Shown here piece by piece: positions 55,446-64,000 of a stretch of 64,000 nt of DNA. This DNA is from Neurospora tetraspora (taxonomy: Eukaryota; Ascomycota; Sordariomycetes; Sordariales; Sordariaceae). Numbering within the stretch: the stretch's first letter is position 1; each line of letters begins with the position of its first letter. The notes below the pieces were generated by a model. It did no database searches and had not been told where the DNA came from. It was given only the letters and a program-made list of their open reading frames with translations. The stretch covers positions 4,340,001 through 4,404,000 of the forward strand of contig NW_026944383.1 of assembly GCF_033439725.1 (NCBI RefSeq), read 5' to 3'. The translations under genes were made by a program, and so were the position numbers.

Positions 55446-58400
55446 GGTCGGTCCCAGCGGTCCTTGGACCCCATTCGAGTGTGCGGTGGTCCCCGGCTGT
55501 GCCCACAATGAGCGTGCCGTCCATTACGCAATTACAGCGGATTACCGACCGCCTATCCTTACGGTACCCCGGACGGGAGGACATCAAGCGCCATGGGATT
55601 GGTCAAGCTTCGATGACGGTGCTCGGCCACGCTTTCTCGGATGTGTAAGTTACCGTAATTTCATGATCTTGGAGCCCCTTTGCTGCCCCCTCGACCAATC
55701 AGCAGCCTTGCATCGAGAAGTGCGATCCGTACAAGAGCGCAACCACATGCCCCCGCTGGAGCAGAGCCAAATCCGACCTCAGAAAGCCAAAGAAACACGC
55801 AAAATACACACTGTGACACTGGAACTGCGACGAAGAAAGACAAAGTGCAGCGTGCGTGCAGGGCAACAGTGGGCAACAGGGCTTTGCAGAAAAGACCGAA
55901 TTCACAAAAACCCGCGCGACTTTTTTTTTTTGCAGAATTTGTCTCTTGACTGACCGGCCCTTCCTTTTACCGTTATTGAGTCACGAAACAGAACGACCTA
56001 CGCACCAGCCAGGAAAACGTATCCGCATTTTTTCCTGAAATCGCCAGCTGCCGAGCCGGAAGGGACAGGAGCGCAAGCGCGAGCTTTCGGGGTTGGAATG
56101 TTTGGAAGGTACAAGGAACGCAGGTACCTCTGCGGCTTTGTGGTCCAGTGCCATGCACGTCATAGTCTCCTTGGCTCTACCTGTTCAGCCAGTCCCGTTG
56201 CATTATCTCGATGCTCCGAGCCCCTTTGAATGTTGCCCCTTTCCAGCCTGGCATGTCACTCGCTCGTCTCTAGCACGCTTCCTCTACAATGTGCAGAGTT
56301 TCGGCTGGCATAAGCCCGATTATGACCCTTTGTTAATTAAACGCTCGACCTCAGCGCGTGGAATAATCAGAACCGACGACAGTAGTTGAACGACATCTTT
56401 TTTCTTATCGGACGACCTGGCCACTGCCCGTCTTTGGATGAACAGGACATGGGACCAGATGCAGTGGGGCTGATCAATTATGATGGTTGTGGTTAGAGGC
56501 AAGTGATGGTTCTTTGCGCCATACCTGAGAGATCCATTGTTTGCTCTTGCCATAGAGGCATTCCCATTCTCCCAAATGGGGATTATCTCTTTCTTGCTCC
56601 TGCCCGTTAAGTACAACGGTTGCTGTTCGAAGCGGTAGTCGCAGGCCTGGCCCCCGGCCGTTCTTTTTGCTCCTGCCGTGTCCAGATGCGATGTCGCCAG
56701 ACCTGCCAGATTTCCCCGCCCATCCCTTCCTCATCAAACATGAATCGACCCTTAATGTTTCTCACATCAAATGCTGGTTGAGAAGGAGAAGCCTGTGAAG
56801 ACAGCATGAACCTACCCACGATTCTTTGACCACTCAACAACCATCTGGACCGCTGACTGAGCATATAGATCGATCTACCTGTTCGGCAACACGAAAGTAA
56901 TATCGATCAAGAAATGAATGCATCCCGTAACTTATGCACATCCCTTCTTCATGATCACCTTGATGACCCCTAATTCTTGGTGCCCGTGTTTTATAAGCCC
57001 GAGGCGCGCGCCTCCGACTTGGACGGGGATCCCTTTGTCCCCACGAGGACGTCACTACCCCAGACTCGACTTGGGCCAGGCCGTTTGACCTCCCCCTGCC
57101 CCGTGCCCCGTGCCTCCGTGCCTCGTACCCCGTCGAGCCCCCGCCCTCGGCGTCCGCCCGCGCAGGATCTAGTGGCAGCGGGCATCTCAGATCCTCGACT
57201 CGTCTTCGCTCACCGGCCAGGCATCAGATGTTTGCCTGTACCTACCGGGCATCGCACAAGGCTTTTGTTTTGCTGGGCCCTTCTCCTTTCGGTCGGTATC
57301 ACGGACTCGATACATTCAACAGCTGCCCCCTGGCCCGGTGCTTTGCAGATTCAAGTTTTTATTTTCCAGCGTCCCGAGATGGAATTTAAGTCTCGCATCA
57401 AGATGGTTGTCAACGGCAACTGCGGCTTTTCACGGCGTCCTTCACAAAGAGCATGGGCTGTGTCTCCAATGCCGCCAGGAAATGGACACCTTGACATCTC
57501 TGCAATATCCCAGCTCGTGCCCAGCACACTAATGCTGAGGGTGCATGCAGTAGTGTCTCTGGGGCTGCCTCTTCAAGATCCCGCCTCACCCGCCGCTATA
57601 CTGTGTGCGGCCCAGCTATTGTCCTAGTTGGAATTGGGTGTGGGTATGCCTTGCTCCCGTCATCTTCAACTCACCTCGGTCACAGTTATTGTTGTCATCG
57701 TCCGTCAGCCGCCGCCCGACAGAGGGGCGAATTTTGAAGAGATACCATTCTTTTCCCATCACGGTTGCCTGGACATCATGTCCAGTGCTTCGGTCGAAGC
57801 GAAAGCCATGTCGAGGAGCCGTCAAGTTGGAAAAAACCATCATCACATCCGAGCAACTGCTACAGCCTCGAGAGTTGCACAACACACCTTCAACGCCAAT
57901 GGCCTTATTGTGCTTTTCCCCGATTTCGAGAAGCAAGGGGGCTGATGGAGGGGTCAGAAATGCAAGGTTGGCTAGTCCAGTCACCCGCGGGTTACACATG
58001 AATACTCGATGACCCTAGCAGTCAGGAGAGTTTCTGTTCGTAAACAGGGCATCAAATGTTTGGTATCAAGTCATTGTTCTTCTGTACACTACCGCACAAG
58101 ATACTTGGGACTGGGCTGACAGACGTCCAGACCACGGAAATGTGCGGTAACACTGCGCCAGCGCTTGGAACGTTGAATGCCTGCTTATTCACGGTCAGCT
58201 TTACACACTAAGGCACCAGAACAGGTGTGATCAACGAAACCGAATCTGGTCATGATAGCCTCAATATCCTCAAAGACCGAAGCCAGGCTGCTCTTCGGCA
58301 CACCTAGGAAAGCATGGGAGCGGCCAACGGGCGCAACATGGACTTACCTCACTCATACCCCCTAATTCGGAACACGATGTGCGCCCCAGTGAGCATGCCG

Positions 58401-61400
58401 AAACGAAAAATACGACCGCGGCCAGAGATCAAGGCACTAATACCTCGGTGATACGAAGCTGAAGGAATGCATTCCAAACCATACGTATAACCGTAGGTGC
58501 GGTTCCAAAACGCTCTCAATGCCGTCATCAGCATTCCACGCCTTTGGGTTCAGGTATGAAAACCCGAGTTTTGACAGTCTGGCAGGCTTGTAGGGTCTCA
58601 TTTCCTGAACTATTAATAACTCCGGATATATTGCAAGTGCATCGAGTACATTGATCTGATTTCTTGCATGGTAGATGTAACTAAGAGCCAGTCTTCGATG
58701 ACAACCACCCAAGGACGCTCAAGTTGCCTTGCTGAAAAGGTGAGGGACAGATCATGCAGGCGGCCTGCTCGGAGCGAGCCGGGGCACGCTACCTTGGTGG
58801 ACGGGAAGTTTCCCGGGGCCCCACCCCTTGGCTCCGGTCTAGAAGGACCCACAAAAGCCCGGGGTAGTTCCCGTCCGTGATCCACCTGATGTGATGTCCA
58901 AGACAACGTCCCTCTTCGCCCTTGGTTCCCCTTTGTCGTCAGTTCTGGCAGAAACCTGCAGCTGATATTTTTTCCCTTTTTTCTTTCTTAATCGATCTCT
59001 ACCATCTGTCCCTGTCTCTCGGGTTATCTTTTATTTCTCTGGTGTTGTTGACAGCGCACGAGTCCTCGACGATCGACGGAGGTGCAGCTGTAACGGGAAC
59101 TATCATATGTAGCCGCACCACGACATCTGATCATACAAGGCATATCCGCATCTTGTATGTCCATCCACATGTCAGGAAACTGGCAGAGGCGCTTCGTGCT
59201 TCACAGAAATGTTTGATAGTTACGACCGTCTCGTGGGATTGGCTGAACCAAAGTTTGGAAAGTCACATCGTCTTGAGATTTTTCTCTCTCTTTTTACTTT
59301 GAACGTCCTCAGCTGAATGAATAACTCAACTAGACAACAGCCTTGGAATTGGCATTTTTGGTTGGTTGACAACGCCTTTTTGGACGGCGTTTCTGCAATA
59401 CATCGTCTGGCTGGTAAGTATACCGGCTTCGGCTTTTTGTTTGGCCCTCGAATCAAGCATGGAGGTTTGACAGTCAGACAGCCACCGACGCGTGTTCGGG
59501 ATCTATATATCTCCTTCGGGAAGTCCACTGCGTCATCTTCACCTGATTTGCCTTGATTTAGTCTGCAGTCCTCATTTGAAAAACTTCTCTGAATCAGGTG
59601 CAAAGAAGCTCTCTGATGGTCAAATGAAAAGCATACTGCGTACCATCTAATTGAATGGTTAACAGCGATGTTTGTCGTTCGTCCGCCTGTGTCGATCCCA
59701 GCACAGCACATGTCAAGCCCCCACGAGATCTCGTGGCAGATGCGAGATCGCTCATCACTCTCTGCCCATCACTTGCTTCCTATCCCGGGTTTCAGGTTTG
59801 CGTTGGTGCGATCGGCACGCCCTCTTCTCTTTCCAGAAAGCACAATATGAACATGCCCACAAGAGAGCAGTCAGCGAAGATACACAACAGATGGAGGAGT
59901 GGCTGCATGAAGAATTGGAGAATCACAGGCCCAAAGGCCAAAGTTACCAAAGCAGAGAATCGCTTCTTCAAGAAACGCTCCGTCCAATCGGAAACTTCGC
60001 GGTCTATCCAAATCATGATCACCAATGCTCCATTATCACTGGGACCTGCAACTATATACCTTGCCCAGTAGGTATGCTAGTGTACATGTCTTCAAGCACG
60101 TGGCATGGCAAGCTTCAGCCATCACCGTGCTGGATCCTTGCTGTTCATTTTCATCTCGTCATAATTATCTCCTACAGAAGGGGGGGACTCTTCCTTTCCG
60201 CCACTGCCATCCCTTGCGAGAAATGGTTACTTAACCCGAGAACACAAAAGAAGCAAATCTGAAAGGGTCCAGGAACCGACGGCAACCCCAATTGGTACCA
60301 CTCAACACACGGTAAATTACCCCGAAAATTACGGACTTGATTTGCATACCCCTGAGTTTCCAGACCACGGCGTGGTGCACCTTGACCGCGAACCCTGTCA
60401 TTCATTGTTTGTAAAGAACCAGGACTACGGCAGCCCGGCAAGGACCAGGGCCAGGGCCAGGACTCCCTTAAAGATCTCGAGACCCCTAAACTCTCATGTC
60501 CTCGGAAATCGCCATTGCACATGCGCTTTACGTCCTTGGGGATATATTTATCCCAGCTGTACATGCCAATTCTTCTGTCTACATACTGCTGCCCACGTAC
60601 CATATGAAGCGAGCAGTTTCGCCATGTGGTTTGGTTTGGTTTCGGTTTCGTTTCTTTGATTGTCTCGCTAAGAAGCAGACTTTATCCGTTCCAGAACCCA
60701 GAAGTTCCAGTCCCATGTTTCGTTCATCTCTTGGCTTTTCCTTAACATGGCTAGGGAGAACTCAGAACGTAGTATTCAGTTCTCTCGTTAATGAACGGCA
60801 GGGTCAGGGTTGATGTGGTTGATGTGGTTGTTTATCTCCGAGATTTCCTTTCTCGCCTTGTGAATGAATCCGCTCACATGTTGGCTGCTCTGGCGAGGAC
60901 CTGGGATTTTCTTTTCCTCTTTTCCCATTTCTGCTCCTTTTTTTTTTTTTTTTTTGTTGAAAACCTTTCGTGTCACAAGAACATGGGAATTGTCTCAATG
61001 TACTTGGCCATGTTTCAACGTACTATATTGTTTCTTACCTGAAGCGTTACGCTAACAGTTACAATCCACCATCTCTCGGACTCTCTTGAGTGTCGATACT
61101 TGGGTACGGTGAGCGAAGCAACATCATCACACTAGTTATTCCTTGAGTGCGGTGCCCTCACATATGCTCAGGCGGCCACACGCACGAATATTTTTCCACG
61201 GATTTTTTGTGAGGCTGGCTGGCTTCGGCCCTCCCTAGATTCAGGAGACCTGATATGCAGCACGCCCCCTCGACGCCGCTCGACGCCTCGCAACGCCCGT
61301 TTTCCCACTCCCCGCAACAATTGTTTAAATGTACAATTGCAGGTGGCTTCTAGCTTTCTGAGCCATCTTACACTTGTGACGTAGTTATCATCCGTTTGCA

Positions 61401-61809
61401 AATCATGTGTGTGTGTGTTTACATATTTTTCAGCAATACCAACAACAACTCAAGAATTCCTGGCACGCCTCTCCGCGATCAGGCTATCTCACAGCCGCTG
61501 CCGCCGTGGTTATGGTAGATTAGCAGGTTTGATATCCAACATCAGGCCCAGGCTCAGACTCATCAACGGCTTCAGTTCCGGATCATCGCCCGGATCAATC
61601 GATGATCAGGAACGGTAAAAGCAGGGTTACATGCAATACGGTGGTAATGGTGGCTGCCACTGTCGTCATCGTTGTCGATGACTCCCCTGTCTCGTTGTAC
61701 GTGCATGTTTGGCGGAATGTTTCTTGCTTAGAGCCTAGAGGTACCGAGTGAAGTTGCGGTTGTGTAACCGAGGGGAATATGGAGCATGGAAGATTCGATG
61801 TCGGTGGTG
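55446..61809. other. 6.4-kb stretch without a convincing gene
   Basis: Normal base composition but no frame with a start, domain or consistent coding character. The longest frames (56977-57627, 59672-60262) lie in GC-rich or mixed sequence and have several equally open competitors. Contains poly-T/poly-A runs (55920-55931, 60938-60957) and a C-rich block near 57080-57170. It may hold non-coding RNA genes or decayed sequence that I cannot identify. Confidence 0.4.
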
Positions 61810-61987
61810 TACCGCTTTTTCTCACTCGATACGGTTTCACTCAACCGAGCTCAACTAGGTATAGCGCCGGTTATATCTGGCTTCGACCAATCTTCTGGTG
61901 AGTTGATGCGGGTCGCAGGGTTTCCTGGGAACGATCCAGTAATAGGATTGGTTTGAGTGAAACCGTATCGAGTGAGAAAAAGCGGTA
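61810..61987. mobile_element. MITE-like element with 33-bp perfect inverted repeats
   Basis: TA at 61810-61811 and TA at 61986-61987 enclose 33-bp perfect inverted repeats (61812-61844, CCGCTTTTTCTCACTCGATA..., and 61953-61985). The 108-bp core is non-coding. Size, perfect ends and TA borders fit a miniature inverted-repeat element of a TA-targeting DNA transposon. The ends differ from those of the 3.1-kb element at 52 kb, so it belongs to another family. The right end is copied again in the tandem repeat that follows. Confidence 0.6.
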
Positions 61988-62216
61988 TGACGTGAAGTCG
62001 TGAACCAAAAAAAAGAAGAAAGAAAAAAAAAAAAGAAAAAACCACGACGGTTCTATGGCAATACTGCTGGTGTCTTGCGGTAGCTTGTGAAACCGTATCG
62101 AGTGAGAAAAAGCGGTATGACGTGAAGTCGTGAACCAAAAAAAAGAAGAAAGAAAAAAAAAAAAGAAAAAACCACGACGGTTCTATGGCAATACTGCTGG
62201 TGTCTTGCGGTAGCTT
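61957..62216. repeat. 130-bp perfect tandem duplication
   Basis: 61957-62086 and 62087-62216 are identical, including an A-rich tract. The unit starts inside the right inverted repeat of the MITE-like element (GTGAAACCG...) and ends in GGTAGCTT. A partial third start (GTGAAAC) follows at 62217. Confidence 0.9.
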
Positions 62217-62780
62217 GTGAAACTGGGGACTAGATCTCGAACTTGCCCGCGGTGTATGCTTGGTAATTGCGGAGACAACTGCTTGAGAATGGGAGCTGAA
62301 CTACCTACCGGTGTGAATTTAGCGTTGCTATACCCGAGTGTCCGGGGCTGGAGGGGCGCCCTCCAGAGAGAAGATGTGATAGTAATTGTCTGAGTGGTAA
62401 AGGCATGGAGAAGTTGCACGTGGAGTCATTCGTGTCGATTGATAATGGAGATTGGTCCATCCGTTGAGATTTCCCTTCACTACCTATGTGAGCATACCTC
62501 TACCTATTCAAGATGCCGTTTGCTGACTAGTACCGTCCTGATTCAAGTTGTAAAGGAATGTTGAAGTAAGAGAGTGAGAGTCAAGCTGATCAGAAGTTGT
62601 GTACCAAGGAACCATACCTCAGGTACGAAGGTGTACACTTATCAGTTCAGATTCAAGGACAGTACCTAATGCTTCATGATCAACCGCCTCATGGGCGCAC
62701 ATCTTCAGCTTTGTTAGTGGATGGTCTTGATACACGTAGTTGGCCAGGCGCAATCATTGAAGCATAGGGTTTCTCTTACA
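62217..62780. other. Intergenic region, no gene seen
   Basis: Ordinary composition, short frames only, no repeat noticed. Confidence 0.4.
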
Positions 62781-62789
62781 CGATGAGCT

Positions 62790-64000
62790 TGACTTACCGC
62801 ACCACCCCTTTTGCCTTGCCGCACTATATTTAACTTGCCGCACCATATGTCAGCTATTATAATTACAAGCCGTTTTCACATAGAAATTTCAGTATTTTCA
62901 ATGTTTTTGAACATCATAGTGCACTAAGTTAAGAAGGGTGCGCCAAGTTAGCAGGGTACGCCAAATTATTTGGCGATATTTTCTAATATTAAACGAATAA
63001 TATTCTTATAATATTTACGTAGTATTACGGCTCTATAAGGCTCTATACAGCTCTATAAAGCTTAGCTAAGCTTCTTACTCTATAACTAGAGGATTCCTCT
63101 AATTATTGCCCGGCTATACTCTATGTAGATCAGGGTCCTTTACGCAATTTCCTAATGGGTAAATCCACTTCTCCTCCTCATCTACTACCTCATTCTCCCT
63201 CCTTCTAACTATTGCCCACTTCCTCCACTCCGTTATAGCATAATCCAAAGTAATAAAGTACTCCTTCTTAATATTATCCCTATTAATAGAGTTTAACGGT
63301 GAACTTAGCAATGAGCCCAGCTCTAGCTCTAGAGTAGGGCGTTTACAGGAGGTATATATTAGGCAGCTAAAGGAGGCGGTTAAAATTAGAGCCTTACCTT
63401 CCCTCCCTTTACTTAATCCCTTAAATCTACCCCTCTTACATTTCGGCACCTAATCTAGCTATTAGGTATTATTATTAATAATAATATAATCCCTATCGCT
63501 AACCGCCTTTCGCTCGTTAGCCGCCGCTTCTTTACTAGCCTTTTTATCAACCTTATTTAACGCTTCTAAATTAGGCTTAGAAATTTCGATTTGAGAATAA
63601 TCACATCTTATAGCATTAGGTATACAATTACTTCTCTTAACTTGAACTACGCTGCGGGGACCCCTCCTACTAGACGAAGCGGGCTTTAGTATAATTACTT
63701 TATTACTAAACGGACTATATTAGTTCTTAGGGCGCCCTTTAGGAACCGCTTTTGTTATAAATACTATACGAAAGTAATAATCCTTATTATTGAGAGCCTC
63801 TTCCAAGTACTAGAAAAGATTATAGTCGGTAGTATTAATTAAGGCTTTTTTAGAGTAGCCCTTATTATACTACTTTAATACTTCGTATACGTAAGGTAGC
63901 CTATATTAAATTATAAAAGTACTATTGCAAGTAAATAAATTTTAGGGGTAAAGATTCTTCGTAGTTCGTATAGTATTAGAAGCCTTCTTATACTCTTTTA
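62790..64000. mobile_element. AT-rich, RIP-like repeat relic, left end (continues past the window)
   Basis: The border carries three copies of a short phrase (TTACCGCAC/TTGCCGCAC at about 62797, 62817 and 62837) and a related GCGCCAA/ACGCCAA pair near 62940-62965. From about 62960 the sequence becomes very AT-rich with many TATA/TAAT steps, like the transposon at 52.4-55.3 kb. A minus-strand frame at 63114-63449 is the longest left (111 codons), but its product has no domain that I recognise. Probably the mutated end of a DNA transposon; the class is not decidable from this part. Confidence 0.5.

Noticed and set aside
56977-57627. 217-codon plus-strand frame
   Set aside because: Starts in a C-rich block and is Pro/Arg-rich from composition; no domain, and several competing frames are open.
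59655-60262. Two overlapping plus-strand frames, one with a Glu/Gln-rich run
   Set aside because: Short protein-like stretch (EEWLHEELENH) but no start, domain or consistent frame usage.

Overview
The window reads as a nuclear segment of a filamentous ascomycete, most likely a sordariomycete. Protein genes carry short GT-AG introns (about 45-250 nt), the proteins have Q/P/S-rich disordered tails, a STRIPAK FHA protein of the HAM-4/PRO45 type is present, and two AT-rich blocks (about 52.4-55.3 kb and 62.9-64.0 kb) have the look of repeat-induced point mutation (RIP). No rRNA, tRNA, CRISPR array or bacterial-type operon was found.

Layout. 1.7-4.2 kb: conserved FHA/tail-anchored STRIPAK subunit (+). 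5.7-30 kb: a gene-poor accessory region. Its dominant content is at least twelve loci of one unrecognised small-protein family (called here the DW/EQR family: start Y/F/W-I-x-F-x-R-D-W, then helices with Q-A-R, E-Q-R and F-H-N...E-L-E). Ten loci share one gene structure: a short first coding exon (only 5 nt in five of them), a phase 2 intron of 65-77 nt, a 20-nt microexon, a phase 1 intron, and a body exon. Eleven loci are on the minus strand and one on plus. Between them lie decayed pieces of other genes: three GIY-YIG-like copies, a J-domain/zinc-finger gene, an MFS sugar-transporter tail, a GC-rich coiled-coil/Cys gene, a possible LTR-element fossil, and a 1.56-kb insert bounded by an exact 52-bp direct repeat.

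31.5-50.5 kb: an ordinary conserved block. It holds a 1927-aa NLR-like STAND protein (alpha/beta hydrolase + NACHT-type NTPase + ankyrins + Q-rich tail), an AlaX-type alanyl-tRNA editing protein, a mitochondrial serine O-acetyl/succinyltransferase of the MetX fold, a conserved fungal hypothetical protein and a Cid1-type nucleotidyltransferase. All are on the minus strand except the hypothetical one.

52.3-55.4 kb: a RIP-degraded 3.1-kb DNA transposon with TA target duplication, 21-bp terminal inverted repeats and a palindrome just inside each end. 55.4-61.8 kb: no convincing gene. 61.8-62.2 kb: a MITE-like element with 33-bp perfect inverted repeats, partly copied in a 130-bp tandem duplication. 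62.8 kb to the end: another AT-rich repeat relic that runs off the window.

How the parts work together: the conserved genes are unrelated housekeeping functions (hyphal fusion/signalling, tRNA proofreading, cysteine synthesis, RNA 3' tailing). The accessory region looks like a birth-and-death array of small cytosolic proteins in a gene graveyard. It lies directly beside an NLR-type sensor, so a self/non-self or stress function is a hypothesis worth testing, but nothing in the sequence proves it.
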